Shown piece after piece: positions 12,956-25,082 of a stretch of 64,000 nt of DNA. This DNA is from Okapia johnstoni (lineage: Eukaryota > Chordata > Mammalia > Artiodactyla > Giraffidae). Each line of letters begins with the position of its first letter. Within the stretch, counting starts at the first letter, position 1. The stretch lies in assembly GCA_024291935.2 (NCBI GenBank), contig CM044305.1, positions 92,620,397 through 92,684,396 of the forward strand. The letters are read 5' to 3'. The position numbers and the translations under genes are program-made. A model generated the notes under the pieces. The model made no database searches. It saw nothing but the letters and a program-made list of their open reading frames with translations, and had not been told where the DNA came from.

Positions 12956-13479
12956 AACATCAGAGCAATAATTATGTTATAAAATGTGTACGTGGTATGG
13001 ACATGTTTATATTACATAATCCAAGTCTAATAATGCCTAAAAAATAATTGCCCAAAAAATCAAGATTAGAGGAAAATTATACAAATACCTGAGTTTCTAA
13101 AACTTTCAAGGTCACCAGAAATAAGGAAGTCTAAAAACTGTCACAGCCAAAAGAAGCCTAAGGACATCACAGCTAATATCTGGGACAGAATGTTGGAACA
13201 TAAAAGGATATTAGGTTTAAAACTAAATAAATCTGATATATTAACTTGGCTTAATAATAATGTATTACAATATTGGTTACAGGATTTGTTACCAAATGTA
13301 TATGCTAACATTTTACCAGTGGTGACATTGAGGCAACCTCATCCGTGGGACCCATTTTCGTGCACCAATCTTCCCAAGTTTTCGCATGACATCCTAATTA
13401 CAATTCTCTATTAAAACTGGTTTATTTATAAATACCATCTTTTTAAAAGGAGGTAGATGGATATTTATCGAAACACTAG
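12956..13479. other. Intergenic stretch, nothing recognised
   Basis: AT-rich sequence. The 74-codon open frame at 13190-13414 has no recognisable similarity. Confidence 0.35.
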
Positions 13480-13481
13480 TG

Positions 13482-13600
13482 GACTTCCCAGGTGGTTCCG
13501 ATGTGTTAACAGCTCTGCCTTCCAATGCAGGGGGGCAGGTTCAATCACTGGTTGAGAATAATAGACCCCAAGATGGGCAGCACAGCTAAAAAAAAATAAA
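13482..13600 (+). repeat. CHR-type SINE
   Basis: 'ggacttcccaggtggttcc', 'ctctgccttccaatgcag', 'ggttcaatcactggtt', A-rich tail. Same family as the copies at 22.2, 22.5 and 22.7 kb but with more single-base gaps. Confidence 0.75.
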
Positions 13601-14165
13601 TGAGACTAAGTGAGACAAAATTTAATAAATGTAATCTTGTGAATCTTGGGTGAGGGGAAGCTATAAAAGTCATTTCTGGGGATACATGGGGCAAATCTGA
13701 ATATATTATTACGATGGTTCCTCATTTTCTTAAGTGTGAGAATGGTATTGCGGTTAAATGAGTACACTGGTTCTTCACTCCTTATAAGAGAGGCCTTCTG
13801 AATAGTATAGGAATGTCATGATGTCATGTCATGAAGTGTGAGATGAAGTCTGTAACTCACACAAAAAACAATTCAGGAGGGCTTGAAAAAAGCACACTTG
13901 GAAAGACCAAAAGCAAAAAAGTAACAAAACGTTTAGAAATGGTGAATCTAAATGAAAAGCATCTTTGGGCACTCATCAAACTATTCTTTCATTTTTTTAT
14001 GTAAGTTCCTAAAATTTTAGGGAAAATATACAATAGGATTTAGAACTGATAATATGATACTAAGTTTGTCTTAGTGAAATATAAACATGCAAGAATAAAA
14101 ACTAGGAAAATATCCTGAATTAATAATCATGTGGTATATATTAGCAAAGACTAATTTGAAATTGT
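13601..14165. other. Stretch with no recognised feature
   Basis: AT-rich sequence without gene or clear repeat. Confidence 0.35.
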
Positions 14166-14169
14166 ATAA

Positions 14170-15370
14170 ACAAACTAATAAAAGACTGGTATGTCTTTGG
14201 GAAAAGATGCAGAGTTCAGAAACAATCATAAAATTCGTATGGCAAACAAATATACATGAGATGGTTTTTTAATCAATGTGGAAAAAGTCAAAAATAGGGT
14301 TGGGAATAACCGATAGCTATTTGGAAGAGAAAAACATGTGAATCCTTAGTTCATTCTTTCCACCTAAATTCCAAATGAATCAACGATTTAAAAGTTAAAA
14401 AAAAATTAAAAGTATGAAAAAAATTACATTTGAAATTTATTCGTAACTGTAATGCCGGCCTTTCTAAGGCCAAGGCAAGATCCCTGGAAGCCCATAAAGA
14501 ATGTAAGTGTAAACTAATAAATAATTATAAAAACTCAGGGAAAATTACTATTAATGTAAGACAAGAGACAAATTTTCTAGCATACACAGAGCTCATAAAA
14601 CTAATAAAAACAATCGAATCAGAAACAGAACTTGACTCCACACACAGTCCACAGAAAAATGAATATAAGTAAACAATAAACATTGAAACGTGTTCCATTC
14701 TCCTTCTTAAATGCATTAGAATTCATTAAGATGCAAAAGTACATTTATTCATTTCAGGTCCGATGATAAATTTTAAAAAGCTGAGTGCCCCTCTATGGTA
14801 AGGGCTTCATAAATAATTATTATTATACATTATATGTGGAAGTATAACTGGGCAGATTTCTGGAGATCAGTTGGACAATATTACTGACCTGAATGAAAAA
14901 CTATCCTTTGAACCAAGCAATTTATTGCTAGGTAAATAACCTGGTTAGGTTAAACTCATTATATGTTCCAATTAAATTCATCCACATATGGGTTATAACA
15001 GTACAATTACTGCAAACAAGCTGGGAAGTCCTATTGTTTAACATTTACAAACACAATATATAGTAGAATACACACAGTCATTAAAAACGAATGAGTATTT
15101 CTAGATTTATGGATACCAGAAGATCATATAAGACACAGCAAAAAAAAAGCAAGGTACAGAGAGTGTATACAGTCGGATTCATTAATGTAAAAACTTTTTA
15201 TGTATTATACTTGATGGCCAATTTATTATTTTCCTGAAAAGAATATATAAGACACTTAAAGCTGGTTAACTTTGGAGAGAGGTTATAAGGAGAGGAAGAA
15301 ACAGAGCAAGTTTTAATCTCATACCTTTTCTGTACCATCTGATTTTTTTGTTTGCCATGTGCCTATATTC
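14170..15370 (+). repeat. L1 LINE fragment, sense, degraded
   Basis: L1 ORF2-like blocks occur at 14.18-14.40 kb ('aattcgtatggcaaacaa') and again at 14.83-15.30 kb ('gcaatttattgctagg', 'ttcatccacatatggg', 'gtcattaaaaacgaatg'). The middle part is less clear and may be a separate unit. Confidence 0.6.
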
Positions 15371-18300
15371 TTTTTTTCCTTATTAACCTACTAATCAACT
15401 ACTTGATTGTAGGTTATTTTGAGATATTTATGTAGATATTGAATACTACGTTGTGCTATCTTTTCAAACTACTGCAGTTAAGTGCCATGCTTTTAGAATC
15501 AGAACTTCTTCTTCGGATTAAACTTTTTGTATTTGCCCTTGATGCTTTATCATGATTTTCTGTTAATAAGGATAAATTGACATTTCTGTATAGCAGTTTG
15601 GCATATATAACAAAATTGTGCTGGATTGATAGGACACTGCTATTCTTGAAGACATTATTCTTGTAACCACAAAGGTATTTGACAATTCATAAAATAAAAT
15701 ATAAATGAGATGTATACATTCTATTTCAAACTCTAAAAAGAGCATAAACAATGCAGTAGGGACTTTACATGTTATGAAAAAGTATAAAGCATCCATTGAT
15801 TTCGTTAAAAGCAATTCACACTGGAAAAAATACAGTCGTTTAAATTAATATCTTAATTTTTTGGGGGACAGAGAATACAGAAGAAATGAGATTAAAAAAG
15901 TAAAAACATACAAACAAAACAACAAAAACAACAAAAAAACCACTACCAAAAACAGGGTGAGGACAATCATTTATTATTGGGATCAGGGCAAGAGTCATTT
16001 AAAGAGAGGAAACATATCCAAAAGATGTGTTTAGCTTTGGTGTTACAGGATCGATGCTACAACAAAACAAACACTATCGATACATCATGGAAAACAGGCC
16101 ACATACAACCGGGGGATGCTGTCATGCCACTCAAAATAAGCCACAATGACTTAGGAAACAATTTAGGGAGTTACCAGAGGCTTCACAGCCTCCAAATTCG
16201 CAACCTGACAATTTTATGCAACTGGGACTGGCCATAGCATTCGGCTGCTTCATGCTTAAGTGAGTTTCCTATATTATAGAGATCCTTCAAAGTACACACT
16301 TCTGATGTCCTGAAATCATTGTCAACTGCAGGCTTAATTTGCTCATTCACTACATTTTGGCTTACCTTTAGTTCTGCCTCATAGCATTACAAAAAATTCT
16401 GACTTAACTCCATTTCGCACGGTTATGATGCATCCAAATCATCCAATCCTTATTGGTAATACTTTAAAAAGACTAGCATAAATTCACTGGACGGAAATTA
16501 AAAATTTGGGAAGGATCACCTGACAGAGGTATACAAGTCTAGCAAAATTAAGCATGACTAAGTCTGCTATGTCAATTACTTGCCAATTATTTGGCATCCC
16601 CAATTTTTAGCAAGACTTTCTGAGCAGGCAAAGATTCAATATCATTCTAGAGACTAGACAAACAATAAAATTAACATATCATGAATGCTTGGTTTGTGAC
16701 AAAAAAAAAACCTAATCAGTATCCGAATGATGAGAAACTGTTAGGAATCTGTCCTCTTCTTCGGATTCTACCAACCACCTCCTTTCAGAGAACTTCATAG
16801 TTTTACCATGGAGAAGTTCTCATCACATTTAAAACTCAAATGATATTGGGGAAGCCAGCCCCGAAAGATCAGATAATATTGGGAAAATCCAATCCATATT
16901 AATTATGACCAGAGAGACAAGACCTATACAGACAGAAAGATTAGTATGTCAGGGTTGGGAGGCATTGGGAGAAAGGACATGTGACTTAATAAAGGGTACA
17001 GGGTTTCTTTCTGGGGTAGTTGGGACAGCAACATTTCAAAGTTGACTGTGATCATGGTTGCCCGACTTTGTGAATATATTATAAAACCACTGAATTGTAC
17101 CCTTTAGATGGTGTGAATAGTAAGGTTTTGTGATTTATCTTCTTAATAAATTTACTATAAAAAACATACTAGGAAAGGATGACCAGGCTTAAAAGAGAAA
17201 AACAAAAGGCTCTTGCAATCAAGTCATTACCTGAGAAACAGATGACAGGCATTGATGAAGGAGCATGTTTATCTTACACTACTGGTGATTTATATGACCA
17301 CTTTAACTCCTGACTTCACATTTAAACTCATTTCTAAATATATTTTAGTTTTCTAACTTCGTTTTCTCCTTAGACAGCAGTGTCCACTGTTCATAGATAG
17401 ATTGGGTTTAGGCAAAACAAAACAATGATTAAAAACCCAGTGACAAAATAATCTTTTACTTTGGGCTGTGTGTTACAGGGCAGAAGAGCTGAGGTTCACT
17501 ACTAGCAGAACAAAAGACTTAAGGATAAGGGGATTTTATGCTTTTGCTTAAAGCACATTTCTCTTTAAATTTAAATTCCCTTTACCTCTACAATTCAAAA
17601 CGCAACGTGCTTACCGAGAATTTGTAACCTTCCAGCAGATCAAAGAGCTAGCCAAATTTCCCTAAATTGCTATTTCTAAACAAATTCTAGGCTGTGTACC
17701 CTCATACTCACTTCAAAACAAACTTTACATGAAGGACGGAAATCTAAGTCAGCTACAAATTGGATCAGCTATGACCTTAATTTTTTAAATTAAGATATTT
17801 TTGTTTGCGTTCCAAATATTTTAGAACATAATTTGGCCCAATTCCATTGAATATCTACTATAAATAAAGTTTCTTTATTCTTACTAATTCATTCGTTTAC
17901 TTGCAATAAAAATAACAGAGGCTTTGAAATAAGTTAACCTGTTAGTCAACAACTAATCAGTTTTCTTCAAACGATTACTATTCTTTTTTTGGTCTAATCT
18001 TCAACTATTCTTACCACTACTAATCAATTAGGGAATTTCTTTAATATAGATGAAGAGAACACAGGTAGCTTTACGTAGAGTTGAGTTGTTACAATCTGTT
18101 TGTTATGACAGGGATTTCTGGACACAAAAAATTGCTCACTGCCACAGAACCCCAGAGAAGTGATGAAAACAAGACAGTGATGTCGGAGGTTAATATGGGA
18201 GCGGTGGTGGGTGAGAAAAGTCAGGAGAAAATTAAAAAACTGGCACGTATCTGCTGAAGCAGAGCACTTTATAGGGGGCATAAAGAAAAAACTGATAAGT

Positions 18301-18726
18301 CACCATTTGGTCTGTTTAGAGAAGGCCTTTTGTTGTTAAGAATTAAGACCATTTACTACCATTCATGCTGAAAATGCAGTAGTCTCATATTCCAAAAAGG
18401 ATCCTATAACTGGTAGTGCAAAAGAAATCTAATAAATCATTTACAAAACCAATCAACATTTTACCAAAAAGTGTGCTCAAAAACCAGTGACTTTTACAAA
18501 AAAATATGAATTTGTTTTAAATGAACTAAAGAATTCTATGAAGATCAAAGATCCATTTCACAGATCTACTTATACTGCTTTAATGACTTCACAGTGTACA
18601 AATAAGGGCTGTAGACTTTTTTAATTAGATTCAGAGATCAAAATAAATACTGATGGGGGAGTGTTTTGTACCCCAAAATCAATATTCCAGCCTCTGTGTC
18701 CTGTTGTTATTATAATTTGTAAAATC
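15371..18726. other. Region downstream of MMGT1, probably including its 3'UTR
   Basis: No coding sequence was found. The part next to 18727 should contain the MMGT1 3' untranslated region on the minus strand, but I could not place its poly(A) site. At 16.93-17.16 kb the sequence resembles an old L1 3' end in sense orientation ('gggtttctttctgggg', 'ccactgaattgtaccc', 'tcttaataaa'). An A-rich simple repeat lies at about 15.90-15.95 kb. The rest is unremarkable. Confidence 0.45.
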
Positions 18727-18887
18727 TTAACGACGCAGTGATTCCAAGTTTTCGTAACTACATGATGTGTTACGAGGACAATGCATCTTGGTTTGAAGAA
18801 TTTGTTGTATCGAAGGCCGGAACAGTAACTCGACACGGATGATTAAATACATATAAATGATGGGTGATCCTTAGTGTATCAAATGTC
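18727..18887 (-). CDS. MMGT1: MMGT1 exon 4 (last coding exon), frame-disrupted
   Basis: The acceptor is a T-rich tract ending 'ttaag' just above 18887. The start reads T-F-D-T-L-R, then a shifted segment, then Y-V-F-N-H, another shifted segment, then the block [10 protein letters not shown]. One further extra T puts the terminal N-T-S...L-E-S-L-R-R in another frame, with the stop codon at 18729-18727. The exon measures 161 nt against 160 expected, because gains and losses almost cancel. The mature protein's cytosolic C-terminal tail is encoded here. Confidence 0.85.
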
Positions 18888-21800
18888 CTTAAAAAAAGAA
18901 AAGCATCAATTTTAGATAAACTTGGTAAAAGCCTATTTGAAACTATGCAGGCTTCTAATAAATGATGAATCTTGCTATGGGTTATATTTTTACTAAGTTT
19001 AACCATAAACTTAGATATAATGGTAATATACTGTATCTCACTTTTTTCTGTTAGGAAAATAAGATACTGGAAAAAGCAAACATAAACCCTTGAAATTTTT
19101 TTAATTCAGGCATTTTCCTTCAGGATATTTATGGAAACAAATAATCATCAACTTTAATCACTTGTGAATTACTACCATAGCCATGAAATAGTCCTTAAAA
19201 AAAAACAGTACATAGATTTTACCTTTGATTATTCGCACTTGATCTTCTACCAAGAATCAAGTACAATGAAAGATTCCTTTTGGCCCTTTTGTACCCGCTG
19301 TTATCCAAAACCTGTTATTCTGCTGCATTGTACTAAATTCATGTATTTTGTTACCACCTACTGAATGCCATTCTGTTTTATTTCTTTCTTTCTTGGCCCT
19401 ACCTATGATTCCTGGTAGTCTTTGTAAGAACAAGTGCAGGTGGTGATACTGGTGGTATCCTTTTCTTCTTTCTCCAGTGAGATATATGTAGTCTAAAAAA
19501 AGTTCACAAATACGAAGTGTACAGCTTTTGGTGTTGATTTATTCTAAATATTAATTTTCCTGAAAGGAAAGAGAACTTTTCTTTGATTAAAAAGTCAAAT
19601 CTCAAAGCCAGCCCACCTAAAAAATCCAAGCCATACCCCCACATAAAAGGAAGCCTGACATGTGCACTATGTGAATGTAAAATGAAAAAGTAAAAGTAAA
19701 AAAGAGAGTGAATTTCCTGTAATACATTGATGTGTACTGTGAATTCTTCTACGGAAATACTGTGTGAAAAATTTCTAGAGCAATGAAGGTGGGTAAAAGT
19801 CCCAGATATTGAATTGAACAAAAGCTAATAGGATGCATTCCTATGAACGTAAGCAATAACAGAAAATTAAAGCAAGCAAAGCTCATTGAAAAATAGCTTA
19901 GATGTAGTGTCGGAGGTAAAAAAGAAAGCAGAATAACAAATATACTTTAGTCAAGGATAGAAAAGGGCTGGGAGGCGGGTTTAAGTCACAGACTAGGTTT
20001 CAAGGGGTAAGGCAACAAAAAACCCTTAATCTTCAAAGGACTAAGCTGGACAAGGATAAAAAAGCCGGAAAAAGGGAGGGAGGGAGGGCTAAGGGAAGGA
20101 ATAAGAGATAGGAGACAGGGAAGCGAAAGTGGGGAGGGGTGGGGGGTAGAGGGAAGAGGGAAGAAGCGGAGAAAGAAGGAAAACATTCTGAGGGGTAAAT
20201 ATCTTCCTTAATATCTATTTTATCCATCTTACTCAACATACAAACAGTAATTTTAAGCAAACATAATATAAAAACATCTTATTCTAATGTCAACAGTCTG
20301 TCATTCAACTTCCATTTTCGCGTCAAATCAAATACTGACTCATTTTTTTTTACCTCATTACTATACAAACTGAAGAATCAAATTGTTAAAAAACAAAACC
20401 AACATTTTTAAGTACCAGAAAACCTAATTTTTAAACTATGTAATGAAGCAAAACTCCCATGGAACTTAAATGTCTATGAAAAGGAAAAGAGCTTACTTAT
20501 TTTTTAGTTTGAAGTGGCTCCATGTTTTAAACTCCCTGCAATATGAACTATTCATAACAGGTAACTGCAAAGGCCTGAAGTGTCCTGCAGAACTAGCTGT
20601 GAGTATAAAGATTGAGATTACTCAAACCAACAAACGAATATTATGAAAATTTACATTTATTTATCTCGTTTTTCTGAGCCTCTATCAGGTATTTCTCCCA
20701 GATGCTATAAGGAGTCATTTCTCACTTTAAAATGATTTTGGACTCAACACAATAGTATCTTCTATCTAAGTATCAGGGTTTTGCTCAAATAGTGAAACAG
20801 GTACTGAGCCATTCAGAACTCAGTATCAACTATGATCAACTCTACTAGCAATTTACTGTTTTTAATGTATTAGTGTTAACTATCACAGAGTATTTAAAAA
20901 AAAAAAAAACAACCCCTTACCACTACCCAGCTTAAAAATAAGAGAACATTACCAGTCTCTTTCAAGGCCCAGGTATCCTTCTCCGATTACATCTCACCCT
21001 CCCTGCCAGTGTAACTATTGGCCCCAATCATGTATTAATTCCCAGGGGGTTCCTTGCCTTTACTTATTTTACCTGTTTACCTGTGTAAGTCTACAACATA
21101 CAAATGCTTACTTCTTTCCATTTGAGCTTTTTTTTCTTTTGTGAGATTCCTCCCTTATTGTAGTATATAGTTATTCATAGTCAATCATTTTCACTGTATT
21201 TTCATTACATGAATTCCCACAAATTTATCACATTCCATGTTGTCGCTATGAGGCAATTTCCTGTCTGTAACTTTTACAATGTCAGGATGGAATATCTTTA
21301 TGTATGTTCCTAACACAAGGGAATCGCATCACTGCTTTGAGAGTATACACACAAAATTCAAACTTTATTAGGTAATACCAAACTGCTTTCCAAAGGGGTT
21401 GTGCAAGCATGTAAGCAAAAATTTGCAGTGTTTGATATTAGCCAACATGGGATTACAGGCATATTTTATTTTCCTGATTGTAATTATCTGTATTTTTCAA
21501 ATTTTCCCATTTGTAAACAGAAGAAAGTTATTTTAAACACATATAAATGAGTGCATATACGCATGCACATGTGTATGTATGTGTGTACACATCTACCTCA
21601 AAAACAAAGGTAACAGAATAATGAGTTAATAGTCCCATTTACCATATCTTGAATTACAGACAATTAAAGTCAAAATTTGCCACAAGCTATTACTCTAATT
21701 TTCTAAATCAAAATCTAATGTCATATGTTATGCTGGTTTACATCCCCATCATCAGTGTACCAGTAAGACCCATTTCATACAATGCAGTCATAGGCATCAT

Positions 21801-23148
21801 TAACAAGGATGTGGTAACTCTGAGCTGTCATGAAAATATGTCAAGATAAATCAATAAAAAAGCTAGTTATAAAAGTACACACATATAAACACAGTAACTT
21901 TTTTAAAAGAAAAATTCTGTGTGTTTTGGTTACATAAAACTATATACACACAAACAAAGATAATGTTGTTTATGCATAGAAGAAAAGTAAACTACTGATA
22001 TACTCCAAACTGTTGGGAACAGAAGCAGAATTGTGAGCAATGGGGTCAGTATTTTAATTATATGGGGTCAATTTTACTTTTGACACTTACCGTTTGATTC
22101 TACAAAGAACTTACTGCTTTCATACTTTAAAAATCAAAGAAAGATAAAAAAGGGGGGTAGGATTCCCTGGCAGTATAGTGGTTAGGACTTTGTACTTCCA
22201 CTGCAGAAGGCATGGGTTTGATCCCTGGTCAGGGAACTAAGATCCTCACAAGCCACAAGGCATGCCGCCCCCCCCCCCCCCCCCCACCAAAATCCAGTAA
22301 AGATAAAAAACCGTGAGTGAAGTTCACATATTATTGAAGCTTTAAAAAAAAGAAGCACTTCCTATTTTGTTTAATCTTTACCACCTCTGTGTATGCCCCT
22401 AAACAATGTTTTGTTAGTTTTACTTGTTTTTAAACTTTATGTATAAAAGAAACTTTTCTAATAAAAATAAGATTTTTAAAAAGGGGGGGACTTCCCTGGC
22501 GATCCAGTGGTTAAGACTCTGTGCTTCCACTGCAGGGGACACAGGTTCAATTCCTGGTCAAGGAACTAAGATTCTGCATGCTTCAAGGTGCAGCCAAAAA
22601 AGATAAAGTCAAATAATCAACTTGTTAAGTTCATCTCAGACTATGGACACAGCAACTTCTAGAAAGACTATTTAAACTAAGTTCTAGGGACTTCCCTTGT
22701 GGTCCAGTGTTTAGCACTCCACAATTCCATTGCAGGGGCCCGGTTTCATCCACGGTTGGGAAACTAAGATCCCACAGGCTGTGCGGCTCAGTCAAAAAAA
22801 TAAATAAACTAAGTTCTAGAAACCAAACAGAAATATTTTATTTCCAAATCTTTGGGCTTTATAATGAGTGACAAAAAGTATATAACAGATGTTATTTCAT
22901 GTATGGAAAATTAAGAGAATAAAAAATAAAAAATTTTTAAAAATTCATTTTAAGCTATGTGGCTAATTTTTAAACTGTATATAAATATATATTTTTATTG
23001 AAGTATATTTGATTTACAATGTTGTGTTAGTTTCAAGTATACAACAAAGTGATTTGGTTATATATATTTTAATGGAATATAAATGACCAACTTACATCTA
23101 TTGGCAGTGATTCATCTTCCTTTTCTGTTAATCGCATATAAGAACGAT
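18727..23148 (-). CDS. MMGT1: MMGT1 (EMC5), exons 4-2 with introns
   Basis: MMGT1/EMC5 is a small two-helix subunit of the ER membrane protein complex, which inserts and folds multipass membrane proteins; it has also been described as a Mg2+ transporter. Three exons are recognisable on the minus strand with the phases expected for the 131-residue mammalian protein: exon 2 (23096-23148), exon 3 (20497-20596) and exon 4 (18727-18887). Exon 2 is perfect. Exons 3 and 4 keep their splice sites, but their reading frame is broken by several one-base gains and losses with few true substitutions. Exon 1, which should encode the first 26 residues, was not found. The pattern fits a functional gene with consensus errors in the assembly better than a pseudogene, because introns are retained and base substitutions are rare. 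Identity of the gene is near certain from exon 2 and the C-terminal tail. Confidence 0.88.
20060..20190 (+). repeat. Purine-rich low-complexity tract
   Basis: GA-rich sequence with 'gggagggagggaggg' and 'gaagagggaagaag'. It lies in MMGT1 intron 3; read on the transcribed (minus) strand it is pyrimidine-rich. Confidence 0.85.
20497..20596 (-). CDS. MMGT1: MMGT1 exon 3, frame-disrupted
   Basis: The donor is GTAAGC (complement of 20491-20496) and the acceptor ends ACAG at 20600-20597. The exon should be 104 nt and encode the second transmembrane helix and loop (starting I-V-L-Q-T-L-L). It is 100 nt here: at least one inserted base and four or five deleted bases, mostly in short runs (for example G-G-G-G reduced to G-G-G), are needed to recover the expected frame. 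The nucleotide sequence between the gaps is highly conserved. Confidence 0.8.
20930..21500. other. MMGT1 intron 2, unclassified old repeat-like sequence
   Basis: The stretch reads like an old interspersed repeat but I could not name it. No coding potential. Confidence 0.3.
22161..22290 (+). repeat. CHR-type SINE followed by an 18-bp C run
   Basis: 'gattccctggcagtatag', 'ggactttgtacttccactgc', 'gtttgatccctggtcagg' and 'actaagatcctcacaagcc' define a sense CHR SINE. It ends in an uninterrupted C tract at about 22268-22285. Confidence 0.9.
22484..22605 (+). repeat. CHR-type SINE
   Basis: 'gggacttccctggcgatcc', 'gactctgtgcttccactgc' and 'ggttcaattcctggtcaagg', with a short A-rich tail. Confidence 0.9.
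22688..22805 (+). repeat. CHR-type SINE with target-site duplication
   Basis: A sense CHR SINE bounded by a perfect 14-bp direct repeat 'aaactaagttctag' at 22674-22687 and 22806-22819. It is the third CHR copy within 650 bp of MMGT1 intron 2. Confidence 0.92.
22937..23080 (-). repeat. Artiodactyl L1 3' end, antisense
   Basis: 'attgaagtatatttgattt', 'caatgttgtgttagtttc' and 'caacaaagtgatttggtta' are typical of the 3'UTR of artiodactyl L1 read in antisense. It ends only about 15 bp from MMGT1 exon 2. Confidence 0.8.
23096..23148 (-). CDS. MMGT1: MMGT1 exon 2, intact
   Basis: The complement reads acceptor 'tttatag', 53 coding bases, then donor GTAAGT. The exon starts with two bases of a split His codon and encodes [17 protein letters not shown], identical to the mammalian EMC5 segment between its two membrane helices. 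No base is missing or extra, in contrast to exons 3 and 4. Confidence 0.95.
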
Positions 23149-24150
23149 CTATAAACCAGAAGCACATAATTAAGGAAACTGTAGCCCATTTTTCTTAAAA
23201 TGCAAGCAAATCAATATACCAAAGAAGCAACTGACATATGCTACAAGAAACAAAGCTAATCCTGGATTCCTCAAAAACCTCTATCTTCTAAGGAAGTCAG
23301 TCTGATCTTGAACTATTTTATTCCCATCATGACCTGCTTTCTCATCTTATAAAACAGAAGAGTGAAAAGTGAGCAAACATAAGGAAGAAATACCTAAACA
23401 ACTTTTCTTTCATTATTACAGGAAAACTAGAATTCTCTTAAATTCTTTCACTAACTGATCAAAGAAATAACAATTATTTAAAAATTAAGTCTACAGAAAA
23501 ATTTCAACTCTAAAATAGCACCACCGTTACATAATATGGACAAAGTAATATTGCTATGGAAATGTTTTTCTCAAGAGAATATGCTGGGGCAGCGTTGGAA
23601 TAGGAGTAATTCCTGTACGTCAATTTCTGCTTCTATGATTTAATTATAATTCTGCTACTGCCTTAGCCTCAGGAGGCAGCAGGGTATGAAGGAAAAGGAT
23701 CAAGGTTTGGAAGTTGAAAAAAAGCCTGGATCATAATACCAGCTCTTCAGTTGATCATAATCTCATTCAATGTGAAAGACACTCTCATGGACTGTAACAT
23801 GTATCTCAATCTCAGAGTGTTAAAATGTAGGAGGAGGAGGGGGAATGTGCCTGAGAATACAGTATCTTTTCACTGCCTAGGTTTCTGCACCAGTAAAATG
23901 AGAATAATATGAGAATCAAAGGAGATACAGGATAGGCGCTCTGCCAAAACAAAGTTCATCACAGCAAAGATGAGCATGCCACAGCACCATAGGGTGCTAC
24001 CTGCTGCCACTATCTGACAAGACACAATTAGCCTCAATGTTAATACTGGTCTCTTTCCAACATGAGCATTGTAAAGAAGTCCTACTGCAGTGATAAATGC
24101 CACAAGGCATTCCCATCTCACATAAAAACACAAAATCCTAATTCTAGAGG
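23149..24150. other. MMGT1 intron 1, nothing recognised
   Basis: Unique-looking intron sequence. An 87-codon open frame on the minus strand at 23870-24133 has no similarity to MMGT1 exon 1 or to another protein I know. Confidence 0.45.
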
Positions 24151-24159
24151 AAAACTTGC

Positions 24160-24467
24160 TGCTGTGCTGCTGCTGCTGCTCTTAATTCACCCCTCCAAGT
24201 TCACTTCAGTCGTGTCTGTCCGACTCTGTGTGTGACCCATAGACGGTAGCCCACCAGGCTGCCCCGTCCCTGGGATTCTCCCGGCAAGAAATACTGGAAT
24301 GGGTTGCCATTTTCCTTCTCCAATGCATGAAAGTGAAAAGTGAAAGTGAAGTCGCTCAGTCGTGTCCGACTCTTTGCAACCCCATGGACTGCAGCCTACC
24401 AGGCTCCTCTGCCCATGGGATTTTCCAGGCAAGAGTACTGGAGTGGGGTGCCATTGCCTTCTCCGAG
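24160..24467 (-). repeat. BOV-A2 SINE, antisense
   Basis: It opens with a '(ctg)n' tract (complement of the AGC tail), followed by the two BOV-A monomers, 'cacttcagtcgtgtctgtcc' and 'agtcgctcagtcgtgtccga', and closes with 'ccattgccttctccg'. Flanked by an imperfect direct repeat 'agaggaaaacttgc' / 'agaggaaccttgc'. Confidence 0.9.
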
Positions 24468-24494
24468 AGGAACCTTGCAGTCTCTACTTATGTG

Positions 24495-24705
24495 CTGTGC
24501 TCACTCGCTCAGTTGTCTTAAGACTCTTTGCGACCCCATGGATTACAGCCCGCCAGGCTCCTCTGTCCTTAGGGATTCTCCAGGCAAGAATACTGGAGTG
24601 GGTTGCCATGCCCCCCTCCAGGGGACCTTCCCAACCCAGGGATCGATGCCAGGTCTCCCGCATTACAAGTGGATTCTTTACCAACTGAGCCCCCAAGGGG
24701 GCCCT
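24495..24705 (-). repeat. Bov-tA SINE, antisense
   Basis: 'tcactcgctcagttgtc', 'gattctccaggcaagaatac', 'cttcccaacccagggatcg' and 'gattctttaccaactgag' mark a complete antisense copy. Long open frames across 24.34-24.77 kb come from the SINE sequence. Confidence 0.92.
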
Positions 24706-25082
24706 CTACTTAATATAACATGCTTAAAAACTCAAATTGTTAGTGAGCATGCACTCACTGACTCTTAAAAGAGAATGTGTTTAGAGACATTTCTGAAGTT
24801 TTATCTCACAAGTTTCATCATAAGGACAGGTGTAAAAGAAAAATTAAACCAATGCCAAAGTAGGTTTTGGCTAACTTCCTACTGTCCAATTCCCAGCGAC
24901 TTTTCTTTTCTTGAAGTCTAATCTGACTCTAACCCTACCTTAGTAGGACATTTCCTCGTCTGTAAAACGAAAGGACTGGACTTCTGTCATCTGTCTCCTT
25001 GCTCTAGGACTGTAATATTTTACAGCTGAAGTCTATAGTAGAAAATGACACAGTACCACTGTATCCTAATCTCCTCTAGGGC

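Noticed and set aside
19504..19821. 105-codon minus-strand frame between MMGT1 exons 3 and 4
   Set aside because: It is intronic, has no similarity, and lies in the block suspected of base errors.
18727..20596. Calling MMGT1 a pseudogene
   Set aside because: Introns are present, splice sites and exon 2 are intact, and damage is limited to one-base indels, which fits assembly error better.
24340..24768. Open frames of up to 142 codons
   Set aside because: They translate BOV-A2 and Bov-tA SINE sequence; the same peptides recur at every other SINE in the window.
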